A stretch of DNA of 64,000 nucleotides from Paenibacillus glycinis (GCF_009909185.1 NZ_JAAAMV010000003.1:434001-498000), one strand, 5' to 3'. Positions 25,378-34,684 are shown, numbered from the stretch's first letter. Numbers and translations are program-made. The notes: generated by a model not told the origin, from the letters alone.

Positions 25378-26886
25378 CTAATGGGCCGCAGCCGGACGTT
25401 CCTTCGCTTTATCCGACTCGTTCGCGTTGCGGGTCGCCGCTTCGCGGTCCTCCATCAGTTCTTCGATCGTCTTCGTCTTGAGACGGGCAGCGCCGCGATA
25501 ATCGTTGCGGGTCGGCACCAGGCTGCCCGCGGCCAGACGTTCCTTCGCCGCTTCGATCGATGCGCCGTATTGGGGCAGCCATTGCGCCTGCGCGACCAGC
25601 ATCTCGTCGACCATCTGCCAAATTTCCTTCGGATTGCACACCGCGCCGACCAGCGGATCCATCATCATCGCTTGGCGCAGCAGTTTATCGTCGCCATGAA
25701 CGGCGGCTTCGACGGCCAGGCGCTGCACCGAGATGCTGACGTTGCACACGGCGGCGCAGCCGAGCGGCAGGTCGCCCACTACCGGCATGTTGATGCCGTT
25801 GCGGTCCACGTAACCGGGCGCTTCGATAATCGCGTCGTCCGGCAGGTTCGTGATGACCCCGTTGTTCACGACATTGAAGTGTCCGCGATAGACGCGTCCC
25901 GTCTCCAAGCCCTCGATAATATAAGAGCCGTGCTCTTCGCCGCGGTTCTCGGCGACATACTTCACCGGCTCGGCTTTCATCCAATTCGGGAAATCGGTCT
26001 CGAACCAATTGCGGCCTTCGGTGCAGACGCGCAGGTAGCCCCCGGTCTCGCCGTTGATCCAAGAACCCAAATCGATCCAGTCCTTGATCTCTTCGGCGCG
26101 TTTGCGGTACCACGGCACGTATTCGCTCAGGTGGCCGTTCGATTCCGTGGAATAGTAGCCAAACCTTCGCATCATGTCGATGCGGACCTTCTCCGTCTGC
26201 ACGAAGTCCGGAACGCTCTCGAACGCGTCCAGCAGATCGCCCGTTCTGTCGACGCCGTTCGTCTTGACGGAGATGTACCAGGTCTGATGGTTGATGCCCG
26301 CGCAGATGATGTCGACGTCCTTCTTCGACAGCCCGAGCGCGCGCGCGATTTGATGATGGCCGCCTTGCACGCCGTGGCAAAGGCCGATCGTGCGCACGCC
26401 GCCGTACTTGTTGCAGGCCCAAGTCAGCATTGCCATCGGATTCGCGTAATTGAGCAGCAGCGCATTCGGCTCGGCGACTTCGCGGATGTCTTTGCAAATC
26501 TCGAGCATCGCCGCGATGCCGCGCTGACCGTACATGATGCCTCCCGCGCAGAGCGTGTCGCCGACGCATTGGTCGACGCCGTATTTGAGCGGGATGTCCA
26601 CGTCATGCTGGAAGGCTTCCAGCCCGCCGATCCGCACGACGCAGAAAACGTAGCGCGCATCCTTCAGCGCCGCGCGACGGTCGGTCGTCGATTGAATCTC
26701 GATCGAGAGGCCGTTCTCGTTGACGTCCCGCTGGACCAGCTGCGTGACCATATCGAGATTATGTTCGTTAATGTCTGTAAATGCAACTTGAATGTTCTTG
26801 AACTCCGGCACCGCCAGCAGGTCCCGCATCAAGCCGCGCGTAAATCCGATGCTGCCCGCACCGACAAAAGCTACCTTAAAGGACAT
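25378..26886 (-). CDS. Glycoside hydrolase family 4 enzyme (alpha-galactosidase/glucosidase, MelA/LplD-like)
   Basis: GH4 enzymes hydrolyse glycosides by an NAD+ and Mn2+ dependent oxidation-elimination route. This 502-residue protein has the Rossmann motif VAFVGAGSIGFTRGL, the D-I motif AFTDINEHNLDM, NYANPMAMLTWA, and the metal-binding CHGVQGGH and AGINHQTW segments. The last 30 residues are charged. ATG at 26886 follows AGGAGG. It is monocistronic between an AraC gene and a strong terminator; the AraC-SulP unit is encoded on the same strand just upstream, and the AraC protein may control it. Anomer and sugar specificity cannot be told. Confidence 0.9.
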   Translation of the reverse strand: MSFKVAFVGAGSIGFTRGLMRDLLAVPEFKNIQVAFTDINEHNLDMVTQLVQRDVNENGLSIEIQSTTDRRAALKDARYVFCVVRIGGLEAFQHDVDIPLKYGVDQCVGDTLCAGGIMYGQRGIAAMLEICKDIREVAEPNALLLNYANPMAMLTWACNKYGGVRTIGLCHGVQGGHHQIARALGLSKKDVDIICAGINHQTWYISVKTNGVDRTGDLLDAFESVPDFVQTEKVRIDMMRRFGYYSTESNGHLSEYVPWYRKRAEEIKDWIDLGSWINGETGGYLRVCTEGRNWFETDFPNWMKAEPVKYVAENRGEEHGSYIIEGLETGRVYRGHFNVVNNGVITNLPDDAIIEAPGYVDRNGINMPVVGDLPLGCAAVCNVSISVQRLAVEAAVHGDDKLLRQAMMMDPLVGAVCNPKEIWQMVDEMLVAQAQWLPQYGASIEAAKERLAAGSLVPTRNDYRGAARLKTKTIEELMEDREAATRNANESDKAKERPAAAH

Positions 26887-26935
26887 AAAAAAAGCCTCCT
26901 ATTCGCCATTTGGGTTCATGAATCTCACTACCCCC

Positions 26936-26985
26936 ATTGTAGCAGGCGAATAAAGAAGGCGTTTCCACATTTGCAACCGGTTTAA
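26936..26985 (-). promoter_or_regulatory. Possible GH4 promoter -10 and cre-like site
   Basis: Minus strand TACAAT (26936-26941) with no good -35, as is usual for activator-dependent promoters. TTAAACCGGTTGCA (26972-26985) differs from the cre consensus at two bases. Weak evidence. Confidence 0.3.
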
Positions 26986-27003
26986 TCGCGGAATGTCAAC
27001 TAT

Positions 27004-27909
27004 TTAAACTTGCGCACTGGAGAACGACTGAATGGACGCCTTGGATTTCCGGTAGGCGGCAGGCGACATCCCGGTCATTTTCTTGAACAGCATGCTGAAA
27101 TATTGGCGGCTGTTCAGACCGATATAATCCGCGACCTCGATGATCGGCACATCGGTCCGGGCGAGCAGCATCTTGGCCTTCTCCATGCGCAGCTCCGTCA
27201 AGTACTCGGTGATGGAGACGCTCATGTTCGCCTTGAAGATGCGCTGCAGGTAGACCGGATGCAGATTGACCGCCGCCGCAACGTCTCTGGCTTGAATATC
27301 GCAGTCGTAGTGCTGATGAAGGTATTCGGCCGCGATTTGCACATAGCGGTGAATCTGGCGCTCCGCCCCGTCCTTCGCGTCTTCGGCCGCCAATCGCGCG
27401 ACCCGGACGAGCAGTTGGGAAATGAGCAGATTCGTCATGTTTTCCCTGGATGCGCCCGATCGGCCGATATCCAGCTCGAGCACGAGGCTCTTCAGGATAT
27501 GCTGCACGTCCGCCGAATCCCGCAGCACGACGGTCCCTAACCCGCGCTCGAGAAAAGCCGCGAATTCCGCGTCGTTGTCCGACAGCTGCTTGGCGGACGG
27601 GTAAATGCCGCCGCAAGGCTTGAACGTGAACTCGACGTTCAGCATCCGGCACGGGCTTGCCTTCTCGACGATCAGCTTATGGGGGATACCGGCATCCAGC
27701 ATGATCAGATCGCCCTTGCGCAGCGCCACGGCGCCGTCATGCGTCTCGACCGTGCAAGTGCCGGACATGACGTACATGAATTCCGTCCAATCATGCGTAT
27801 GGAAGCCCATATGAAAATCATCCCATTGCTTGTAATAGTACGCGACGATTTTCGGCCGGTAATCCCCGCTCCCCCGCCATTTCGCGTCGTAGATGCCTCC
27901 TGCTTGCAT
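27004..27909 (-). CDS. AraC family transcriptional regulator
   Basis: An N-terminal cupin sensor (residues about 20-95: FHTHDWTEFMYVMSGTCTV, KGDLIMLDAGIPHKL) is followed by two C-terminal helix-turn-helix motifs (DIQARDVAAAVNLHPVYLQRIFK and IIEVADYIGLNSRQYFSMLFKKMTGMSP), 301 residues in all. ATG at 27909 follows GGGG and lies ten bases behind the SulP gene, so the two are cotranscribed. The GH4 gene next downstream on the same strand is the likeliest target, giving a sugar-responsive activator. Confidence 0.88.
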   Translation of the reverse strand: MQAGGIYDAKWRGSGDYRPKIVAYYYKQWDDFHMGFHTHDWTEFMYVMSGTCTVETHDGAVALRKGDLIMLDAGIPHKLIVEKASPCRMLNVEFTFKPCGGIYPSAKQLSDNDAEFAAFLERGLGTVVLRDSADVQHILKSLVLELDIGRSGASRENMTNLLISQLLVRVARLAAEDAKDGAERQIHRYVQIAAEYLHQHYDCDIQARDVAAAVNLHPVYLQRIFKANMSVSITEYLTELRMEKAKMLLARTDVPIIEVADYIGLNSRQYFSMLFKKMTGMSPAAYRKSKASIQSFSSAQV

Positions 27910-27918
27910 GGACGTCCC

Positions 27919-29100
27919 CTACCCTTCCATGGCCCTGCCCCGCGCTCTGCGCTGCAGCAGCACGAAAATGCCGCTCACGATCACTCCGGCGATAACGCCG
28001 ATCGCGAGATCGTGCGTCGCGACGACCGCCGCGACCGTAATGACCATGACGACGGTCTCGCTCACGGGCACTTCCCGCATCTTAAAGATTGATTTCCAAT
28101 CGAATATCGCGGCGCATACCATCAGCATGATGCCGACGAGCGCAGCCATCGGAACGAGCGACAGCAGATCGCCCAGCACGACGACGAGCAGCAGCAGGAA
28201 CAACGCCGCCACGAGCGTCGACAACCGGTTGCGCCCGCCCATCTTCACGTTGAGCACCGATTCCGCCACGAGCGCGCAGCCGGCCATGCCGCCGAAGAAG
28301 CCCGCGATGAAATTCGCGATGCCTTGCCCGCGCATTTCGCGGTTTTTGTCCGTCTGCTCGCCGGTCGTCCCGTCCAGCAGATTTTGCGTCAGCATCGTTT
28401 CGGTGAAGCCCACGACCGCAAGCGACAGCGAATACGGCAAAATAATAAGCAGCGTTTCCCACGAAAACGGAACGTCCGGCAGCAGGAACGAAGGCAGCGA
28501 CACGTCGATCGCCGCGATATCGCCGATGCGGCTGACGCCGTGCATGCCGAACGCCCAGACGACGAACGTCAGCAGCACGACGGCCGCCAGCGGCGATGGC
28601 ACGGCTTTGAAGAACCGCGGCAGGATATAGATAATCGCGAGCGCCGCCGCGCCGAGCGCGTACATCGTCCACGAGGCATGCTCGAAATAGCGCAGCTGGG
28701 ACAGGAAGATCAGAATCGCCAGCGCGTTGACGAATCCCGTCAGCACCGGCTTCGGCACGTAGTTCACCAGCTTGCCGAGCTTGAAGGCGCCCATCAAATA
28801 TTGAATGATACCCGTCAGCACCGTGGCCGCGAACAAGTACGCGATGCCGTGCTCCTTCACGAGGGTCAGCATCAACACCGCCATGGACCCCGCGGCGGCG
28901 GAGATCATCCCCGGGCGGCCGCCCAGAAACGTAATGACCAGCAAGATGCAAATCGAAGCGTAGATGCCGACCGTCGGCGGAACGCCCGCCATAAACGAGA
29001 ATGCCAGCGAATCCGGGATTAAAGCGAGCGTTGCCGTAATGCCCGCCAATACGTTCAATTTCACGTCCGTCGTCCATTGATTACGCCAAGAACCGTTCAA
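27919..29100 (-). CDS. SulP family anion transporter lacking the STAS domain
   Basis: The 393-residue protein contains the full SulP membrane core: AGITATLALIPDSLAFSFMAGVPP, GGRPGMISAAAGSMAVLM, FVNALAILIFLSQL, GFTETMLTQNLLD and GQGIANFIAGFFGGMAGCALV. It stops after the last helix (VIVSGIFVLLQRRARGRAMEG), whereas most SulP proteins continue into a cytoplasmic STAS domain of 100-150 residues. TTG at 29100 has GAGGTGAAGG before it. Substrate may be sulfate, bicarbonate or another anion. It is cotranscribed with the AraC gene. Confidence 0.88.
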   Translation of the reverse strand: MNGSWRNQWTTDVKLNVLAGITATLALIPDSLAFSFMAGVPPTVGIYASICILLVITFLGGRPGMISAAAGSMAVLMLTLVKEHGIAYLFAATVLTGIIQYLMGAFKLGKLVNYVPKPVLTGFVNALAILIFLSQLRYFEHASWTMYALGAAALAIIYILPRFFKAVPSPLAAVVLLTFVVWAFGMHGVSRIGDIAAIDVSLPSFLLPDVPFSWETLLIILPYSLSLAVVGFTETMLTQNLLDGTTGEQTDKNREMRGQGIANFIAGFFGGMAGCALVAESVLNVKMGGRNRLSTLVAALFLLLLVVVLGDLLSLVPMAALVGIMLMVCAAIFDWKSIFKMREVPVSETVVMVITVAAVVATHDLAIGVIAGVIVSGIFVLLQRRARGRAMEG

Positions 29101-29159
29101 ACCTTCACCTCTAACCGTAAGTTTGTCCGCGTGCCTTCCATGAAGACATGAAGCTTGCT

Positions 29160-29197
29160 CTAACGGTTAGCATAACCCCCTCGATGGAGCAGGTCAA
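29160..29197 (-). promoter_or_regulatory. Promoter with palindromic operator for the SulP-AraC unit
   Basis: Minus strand: TTGACC (29192-29197), 17-base spacer, TATGCT (29169-29174). The 11-bp palindrome CTAACGGTTAG (29160-29170) overlaps the -10, and a related CTAACCGT occurs at 29111-29118 in the leader. A repressor other than the AraC protein is suggested. Confidence 0.6.
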
Positions 29198-29327
29198 CGT
29201 TCATTTTTGGCAGAAAGACACAGCATTATGGCGTGTAAGGCGACGATATGCGCTCGGCTATCCTGGACCGGATGAATAAGCTAACGTATTGATAGAGTGC
29301 GCTTTTAACCGCTGGTATGGCAAGTTG

Positions 29328-29343
29328 CTTCTATATATAGAAG
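29328..29343. promoter_or_regulatory. Perfect 16-bp AT-rich palindrome
   Basis: CTTCTATATATAGAAG, 27 bases beyond the end of the PhyH-HEAT gene. It lacks the GC stem and T run of a terminator; it may be a protein site or a weak 3' hairpin. Confidence 0.35.
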
Positions 29344-29369
29344 ATAAACAAAAGTCCAAGCTCGCTCGT

Positions 29370-30938
29370 TTAGAACGTGCTCGCCGGATGCGTATCCGGG
29401 CACCAGCGGGCTGTTCGGTAGTGCTGGATCAGGACGCCGATCGCTTCTTCCGTGCGAAGCGCCGTAAGGGCTTCGAACGAATAGGCGCGCGTATAGCGGT
29501 CCTTGCTCGCCAGACCGGCCCGCAATCCGGAGACGACCAGTTCGGGATCGCCGAGCTTGCCGATGCGAAGCAGCGAGAGCGCCGCCGTGTAACCCAGCTT
29601 GTTCGCGATATACGCCTGATTCGCGACGTACAGGTTCGAATTGCCGTCGCTTGCGCCGGCTTCGGACTCCCGCTCGACCGACTCCCGCAGCAAGCGAACC
29701 AAGGCCGGAATCGTCTCGTCCGCGCGTTCGCCGATCATGCCAAGCGCCTCGGCCGCATTGCGGCGGACCCATTCGCTCTCGTCTCCGAGCGCTTCGATGA
29801 GCGCCGGCACGGCCGGCGAAGCCCCGGCCCCGTTCATGCCGAGCGCGAATGCCGCGAGTCCCCTGCCGTTCTCCTCCGCCTGCCGGAGCGCTTCGACAAG
29901 ACCGGGCACGGCAGCCGCGCCGGCTGCTTGAATCCCGTAGGCCGCGCGCTGCGCCGCCTGCTTCGAGCCCCGCTTCATCAGCCCGAGCAGCGCTTCCGTC
30001 CCGGAAGCGCCGATGCGGCCGAGCGCATAGGCCGCGTTCAATCCGACATCCTCGGCCGCGTCCGATACGAGCCCGGCAAGCTTGGCGGCGCTGCCCGCCC
30101 CGGCTTTGCCTATCCACCCAAGCCGGTCGGCCGCGCGGGCGCGAACGACCGCATCCGCCGCGGACAGCGCCGCATTCAGCTCATCCGGCTCGCCAAGCTC
30201 GAAGGCTTCGCCCGCTTCGGCCGGTTTCCCGTCGCGATCCCCTCTGAGCCAATTCCACGTATCCTGCCACAAGACCCGATGTCCGTCCGGCGCGTCGACC
30301 GGAAAATCCGGCTCGCCGTCCGCATGGTTCCAGCTCGGCAAAACCGGCTCCCGCAAGCGGACGAATTGGAATTTGAGCATGTAGCGGTCGAGACCGGAGG
30401 TGTTGAGCGACGCTTTATGCCAGAGGTCGAAATGGACCAGGGCGATCGTGCCCGCCTTGCCCGTCGGCAGCACCGTCTCCCGTCCCGGGAGCTTCTCGCT
30501 GTACTGCGAGCCCGGCATGACGGCGGTCGGTCCCATGTCCTCCGTAATGTCCTGCGTGTAATAGAACATCATCACCCACCACGGACGGTGGCTGCGCATC
30601 GCCGACCAATACCCGTCCTTGTGCCATTGTCCGCCGCCCGGCGCTTGATTGCCCGGCTGATTATAATGCATATGCCGGTGCGGGTGCATATAATAGTCAG
30701 GTCCAAGAACGCTGGTCAGCGCGCCCTTTACGACCGGCGTGTCGAAGAACTTCCCGATGTCCGGCACGCGCGGCAGTATATTGTTGCCGGGATTGCCCTC
30801 GTTTTGCAGCGCATAGTCGATTTGGCGCATGACGCCGCGATGAAGCTCCTTCGGCAGGTCATTTTGCAAAACCAGGTAGCCGTTGACGATAAAGTCGGCC
30901 ATCTGCTGATCGGAGAGCAGATTGAGTTCGTTGTTCAT
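29370..30938 (-). CDS. Phytanoyl-CoA dioxygenase (PhyH) domain fused to HEAT repeats
   Basis: Residues 1-215 form a PhyH-type Fe(II)/2-oxoglutarate dioxygenase: WHKDGYW gives the His106-X-Asp108 facial triad, completed by His174 in FDLWHKAS, with Arg185 likely binding 2-oxoglutarate. Residues about 245-510 are HEAT/PBS-lyase repeats (RARAADRLGWIG, LNAAYALGRIGASG, AAQRAAYGIQAAG, VRRNAAEALGMIGE). PhyH proteins are commonly 250-300 residues, so the repeat half (522 in total) is an added scaffold or binding surface. ATG at 30938 follows AAGGGG. The divergent AraC gene probably regulates it. Confidence 0.88.
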   Translation of the reverse strand: MNNELNLLSDQQMADFIVNGYLVLQNDLPKELHRGVMRQIDYALQNEGNPGNNILPRVPDIGKFFDTPVVKGALTSVLGPDYYMHPHRHMHYNQPGNQAPGGGQWHKDGYWSAMRSHRPWWVMMFYYTQDITEDMGPTAVMPGSQYSEKLPGRETVLPTGKAGTIALVHFDLWHKASLNTSGLDRYMLKFQFVRLREPVLPSWNHADGEPDFPVDAPDGHRVLWQDTWNWLRGDRDGKPAEAGEAFELGEPDELNAALSAADAVVRARAADRLGWIGKAGAGSAAKLAGLVSDAAEDVGLNAAYALGRIGASGTEALLGLMKRGSKQAAQRAAYGIQAAGAAAVPGLVEALRQAEENGRGLAAFALGMNGAGASPAVPALIEALGDESEWVRRNAAEALGMIGERADETIPALVRLLRESVERESEAGASDGNSNLYVANQAYIANKLGYTAALSLLRIGKLGDPELVVSGLRAGLASKDRYTRAYSFEALTALRTEEAIGVLIQHYRTARWCPDTHPASTF

Positions 30939-31104
30939 GGTATACAACCCCTTCGGTTGGCGAATAGATGTGCTATAGTTAATGTAAGCGAGCGGACAGC
31001 TTTTGTATTTAGCACACAGTCAGCTAGTTGCACGATCGTCAGGTCCGTTTATGGGCTGCATAACCCGCTATGCTCATTCAAGCCAAGGAAGGGCTGGACT
31101 TGCC

Positions 31105-31971
31105 ATGAATTTCGCCTCATTCCATCCCTATGTCTACTACGCGACGAGATACGCGTTCTCGCCGGGGCAGACCAGCCTGTCCCGGCACTGTTATTCCGCC
31201 TCGATCTACTTCGTGACGGAAGGAAGCGGCGTTCTCCGCTTGCGGGGACGCGCGCATGACGCGCGCCCCGGCATGATGGTCTACATCGAAGCCGGCCAAA
31301 GCCATGATTGGATATCGAGCAGCGATGCCCCCATGACGCATGTATGCTGCTACTTCGACTGGCAGTTCGTCGACCGCTCCGCGGCCTTCCCCGACGTTGC
31401 CGGTCCCATCGCGTACGATGCGGCCCTGCTGCAACGGGAACTGCTCGGAGCAGCGTTTCCTTACCCGATTCCGGAGATCGCGGATGTCGGCGCCTCGCTC
31501 CGCAGCTGGGTCGAGCTGCTCCAACGCTGCTACACCTCGAACGCGCATACGACCGAACGGACGTTTATCCGCAGCATGGCGGCGCAGGCTCATTTTCTCC
31601 AATTCATCGAGCATTTCCTGAACGTCTCGCTGCAGGAGCATCAGATCCCGGACCCCCGAATCACGAAGCTGCTCGCGCAGATCGAGGAGGATCTGCTGAA
31701 CGGCCGCCGCGTGCAGCCGGAAGACTACGCGGAGCTGCTCGGTTTAAGCCGCGGCTACTTCTTCGAGCTGTTCAAACGGACGACAGGCGCGACGCCGATC
31801 CGTTACATGAACCAGTTTCTCGTCAACCGGGCCAAGGACGACCTGCGGTCCTCGAATCTCAGCATCCTGCAGATCGCCGAAAAATACCATATCAGCTCCG
31901 TTCATTATTTCTCGCGTCTGTTCCGCCAGTATACGGGCAAATCGCCGCAGTCCTTCCGGTCGGAAGGCTGA
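31105..31971 (+). CDS. AraC family transcriptional regulator
   Basis: The 288-residue regulator has an N-terminal cupin-like sensor (YFVTEGSGVLRLRGR, ARPGMMVYIEAGQSHDW) and C-terminal double helix-turn-helix (VQPEDYAELLGLSRGYFFELFKRTTGATP, ILQIAEKYHISSVHYFSRLFRQYTGKSPQSF). ATG at 31105 gives MNFASFHPYVYY, a usual start for such sensors; the ribosome site AAGGAAGGG is rather distant. It diverges from the PhyH-HEAT gene over a 166-base gap, so it probably activates that gene in response to a sugar-like ligand. Confidence 0.85.
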   Translation: MNFASFHPYVYYATRYAFSPGQTSLSRHCYSASIYFVTEGSGVLRLRGRAHDARPGMMVYIEAGQSHDWISSSDAPMTHVCCYFDWQFVDRSAAFPDVAGPIAYDAALLQRELLGAAFPYPIPEIADVGASLRSWVELLQRCYTSNAHTTERTFIRSMAAQAHFLQFIEHFLNVSLQEHQIPDPRITKLLAQIEEDLLNGRRVQPEDYAELLGLSRGYFFELFKRTTGATPIRYMNQFLVNRAKDDLRSSNLSILQIAEKYHISSVHYFSRLFRQYTGKSPQSFRSEG

Positions 31972-32074
31972 AAGTATGGCTAATTAGGCTGCCTAAGGCG
32001 GCTGACCGAGAAGACATGCTGAGATGCAGGTTCACGGCCTTCCCACGTCTAATCGGCAACAAAGCCGCCATGCC

Positions 32075-32107
32075 AAAAAGCGGCCGGGGTCCGAAACCCC
32101 GGCCGCT
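32075..32107 (-). terminator. Terminator of the sigma/ABC operon
   Basis: Perfect 12-bp GC-rich stem (32079-32090 with 32096-32107), five-base loop; the minus strand runs into TTTTT. Confidence 0.88.
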
Positions 32108-32141
32108 CCTATCGCCGCCTCGACGGCGACTCCCTAAACCG

Positions 32142-32882
32142 CTACCCGCTGTGCACGTCCGCCCGGCGGAAATAGAAGGCGATGAAGACGAGCGGCACGA
32201 CGAAAGCGAGCGCCATCGTCGAATACCCGATGGACGCGGAGTTATGTCCCGGCGACATATTCGTCGCCAGATTCAGCGTCGCGCTCCACGGATAATACAT
32301 GATGTACTTGGACTGCATGATCGTCAGCTCCGAGATAACGGCGAAGATGCCGAGTCCCATGGCCGGGATATAGCTCCGCCAGAGCAGCGCGACCGCCGCC
32401 GAGATCGGCGTGAGCGCGTATTGCAGCATCAGCAGCAGGGCGTATTTGCCGGCTTCCTTCCCCAAGATCGACATCGTCAGCGTATCGCCGGCGCCGTGGA
32501 AGAAGAAGCCCGTCCCGAGCATAAGCAGGAAGGTCAGCAGCATCACCGCCAGCAGCACCGGGAACGCGATGATGAATTTGGCCGTCAGCACGCGGAGCCG
32601 CGAGTGCGGACCCGTCAGCATGTTGTTGACCGTTCGCTCTTGGAACTCGCGCGCGAACAAATAACCGATCAAGAGCGAGAATAAGGCCGGACACATCAAC
32701 ATTGCCATGATTTGCAGGTTGGTCTCGAAATAATTGACCCAATCCAACGACTTGCTGTCGCTCGCGCCGTTCAACTCGACCAGAAACACGAGCAGCGCCG
32801 GCAGCACCGCTCCGAGCAGCATCAGCCACAGCATCCGCGACCGCTTCCACTTCATCCATTCGCAGGCAATCAAATCAACCAC
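32142..32882 (-). CDS. ABC-2 family permease, last gene of the sigma/ABC operon
   Basis: This 246-residue protein has six membrane helices, with an N-terminal WMKWKRSRMLWLMLLGAVLPALLVFLV and mid-region FAREFQERTVNNMLTGPHSR, typical of ABC-2 permeases of the BcrB/NatB and lantibiotic-immunity (LanE/G-like) kind. GTG at 32882 is eight bases after AAGGAGG and overlaps the ATPase gene by eight bases. It pairs with that ATPase as an exporter or flippase. Substrate unknown; a cell-envelope-active compound is a fair guess from the operon's sigma factor. Confidence 0.82.
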   Translation of the reverse strand: MVDLIACEWMKWKRSRMLWLMLLGAVLPALLVFLVELNGASDSKSLDWVNYFETNLQIMAMLMCPALFSLLIGYLFAREFQERTVNNMLTGPHSRLRVLTAKFIIAFPVLLAVMLLTFLLMLGTGFFFHGAGDTLTMSILGKEAGKYALLLMLQYALTPISAAVALLWRSYIPAMGLGIFAVISELTIMQSKYIMYYPWSATLNLATNMSPGHNSASIGYSTMALAFVVPLVFIAFYFRRADVHSG

Positions 32883-33801
32883 GCGCGCCGCCTCCTTCCA
32901 CTAAGCGTACGAAGTAATCTTCCAGCGAATCCTTCATCGCGACCAGGCTGCTGACCTCGATGCCCTCGCGGACGAGCAGCCGGTTCATCTCGCCGGGCTG
33001 CTGGCCGTCGTCATAGACGCGGAGCCAGCCGTCGTCCTCCATCCGGACATCCCGAATGCCGAGCTCATCCCGCAGCAGATCCTGCGACTTGGAGAAATCA
33101 TCGACCTGGAGGCCGATGTACTGGCGATTCTTGTGCTTCAGCGCCGTCATCGTCGACTCCTCGAGCATGACCCCGCGGTGGATGATGCCCACCTTCGTCG
33201 CCAGCTGCTCCACCTCGCTCAGGATATGGCTGGAGACGAGGATCGTGATCTTCCGCTTCTGCGCCAGATCTTGAATGAGCAGCCGAATCTCCTTGATCCC
33301 CATGGGATCGAGTCCGTTCGTCGGCTCGTCGAGAATGAGCAACTCCGGTCCGTGCAGGATCGCCCGCGCGATGCCGAGCCGCTGCTTCATGCCGAGCGAG
33401 AAGTTGGAAGCCTTGCGGTTCCGCGCATCCCACAATCCGGTCGTATGGAGCGCCTCCTCCATCGCATTCTTGTCCTGGATGCACATGAGACGGCGATGCA
33501 GATTCAGATTCTCGATCGCCGTCAGGTTGGGATAAAAGCCGGGGTATTCGATCACCGAGCCGACTTTGCGCAGCACCGCGTTGCTGCCTTCGCCGACGGA
33601 CTCACCGAACAGCTTGACCGTGCCCGAGGACGGCCGGATTAGTCCCATCATCATCCGGATCGTCGTCGTCTTGCCGGCGCCGTTCTGCCCCAGGAAACCG
33701 TAGATATCGCCTTGGTTCAGCTGCATGTCGACGCCGTCGACCGCCTTGACGCCCTTGTAATGCTTGCATAAGCCTTGCACTTGCAATACCGGTTGTGCCA
33801 T
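32875..33801 (-). CDS. ABC transporter ATP-binding protein, BcrA-like
   Basis: The ATPase (308 residues) has Walker A GQNGAGKTT, signature FSLGMKQRLG, Walker B LLILDEPTNGLDP and switch SSH, with an extra C-terminal domain of about 90 residues (QYIGLQVDDFSKSQDLL ... LVAMKDSLEDYFVRLV) as in BcrA/LanF-type exporters that confer resistance to peptide antibiotics. ATG at 33801 is 31 bases after the previous permease gene. It should drive the permease encoded next. Confidence 0.88.
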   Translation of the reverse strand: MAQPVLQVQGLCKHYKGVKAVDGVDMQLNQGDIYGFLGQNGAGKTTTIRMMMGLIRPSSGTVKLFGESVGEGSNAVLRKVGSVIEYPGFYPNLTAIENLNLHRRLMCIQDKNAMEEALHTTGLWDARNRKASNFSLGMKQRLGIARAILHGPELLILDEPTNGLDPMGIKEIRLLIQDLAQKRKITILVSSHILSEVEQLATKVGIIHRGVMLEESTMTALKHKNRQYIGLQVDDFSKSQDLLRDELGIRDVRMEDDGWLRVYDDGQQPGEMNRLLVREGIEVSSLVAMKDSLEDYFVRLVEGGGARG

Positions 33802-33832
33802 ATTCGCCTAACGCTCCCTCTCCCGTATTCGT

Positions 33833-34684
33833 TTATGCGATGTCTTTGTTCTTGAACGCCCTGCAGCCCAATGCGAGCAGCGCGATCAAGTAGATAACCG
33901 TGTAGCCGATGAACGCCGGACTCGGCACGTTCGACGGCGAGAACGGTCCGAGCGAGCTCATGATATCCGGCAGCAGCGGCAGGTCGATGCCCTGGATCGT
34001 CTCGTACGTCATCCTGGAGAACAGCGAGTTCGACGGCATCACCATCGATACCCCGAGCGAAATGCTGCTCAGCGTTTCGTTGCCGCCCTTCGCATTAATG
34101 ATCGATTCCGCGAAGCTGCTGAACAGCCCTAGTCCGTAAAGCATCGCGCAGGCGACGCCGTTGCCGAGCATGGGCAAATACGCGGAGCCGAGCAGCGATA
34201 CGGCGAGCAGCAGCAGCGGCCCCCAACAGAACAGCAGCCAGGTCTTCACCAGACTCGCCGTCTGCATCGGCATGTTCGCCATTTCATGCACCGGCAAATA
34301 AATCATCAGAAACAGCACCGTGCTGTAGAGGAAAATCCAGAACCCCGTGCCGAAATATTTGCCGAGGTACAGCTTCCACCGCGGGATGGGCCGCGCCAAC
34401 ACCGCTAGCATCAACCCGTTCTCGACCTCGCCCGAGATCGTCCCCATCGTCGCGAAGAGAACCAGGAAGGCCACGATCATTCCCGCGAACAATAGGCCGA
34501 GCATCAGCATCGTCATGCCTTCGAGAATGTTCTCGAAGGGCAGCTGGACAATGCTGTGACCGCGATGCGTAACCTTGTACAGCCCGAAATTGAACAAGGC
34601 GACGAACAGGAGGGTCAGCACGGAAGCGACCAGCACGATTTTTTTGCGAAACAGCTCTTTTCCCGCGAATGCGATCCACATCAT
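33833..34684 (-). CDS. ABC-2 family permease, NosY-like
   Basis: The 283-residue protein has six helices; conserved MWIAFAGKELFRKKIVLVASV at the N terminus and GTISGEVENGLMLAVLARPIPRWKLYLGKYFG are typical of NosY/YhaP-like ABC-2 permeases. ATG at 34684 overlaps the stop of the upstream ATPase gene by four bases, so the two are translated together and form the first exporter pair of the operon. The target compound is unknown. Confidence 0.82.
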   Translation of the reverse strand: MMWIAFAGKELFRKKIVLVASVLTLLFVALFNFGLYKVTHRGHSIVQLPFENILEGMTMLMLGLLFAGMIVAFLVLFATMGTISGEVENGLMLAVLARPIPRWKLYLGKYFGTGFWIFLYSTVLFLMIYLPVHEMANMPMQTASLVKTWLLFCWGPLLLLAVSLLGSAYLPMLGNGVACAMLYGLGLFSSFAESIINAKGGNETLSSISLGVSMVMPSNSLFSRMTYETIQGIDLPLLPDIMSSLGPFSPSNVPSPAFIGYTVIYLIALLALGCRAFKNKDIA

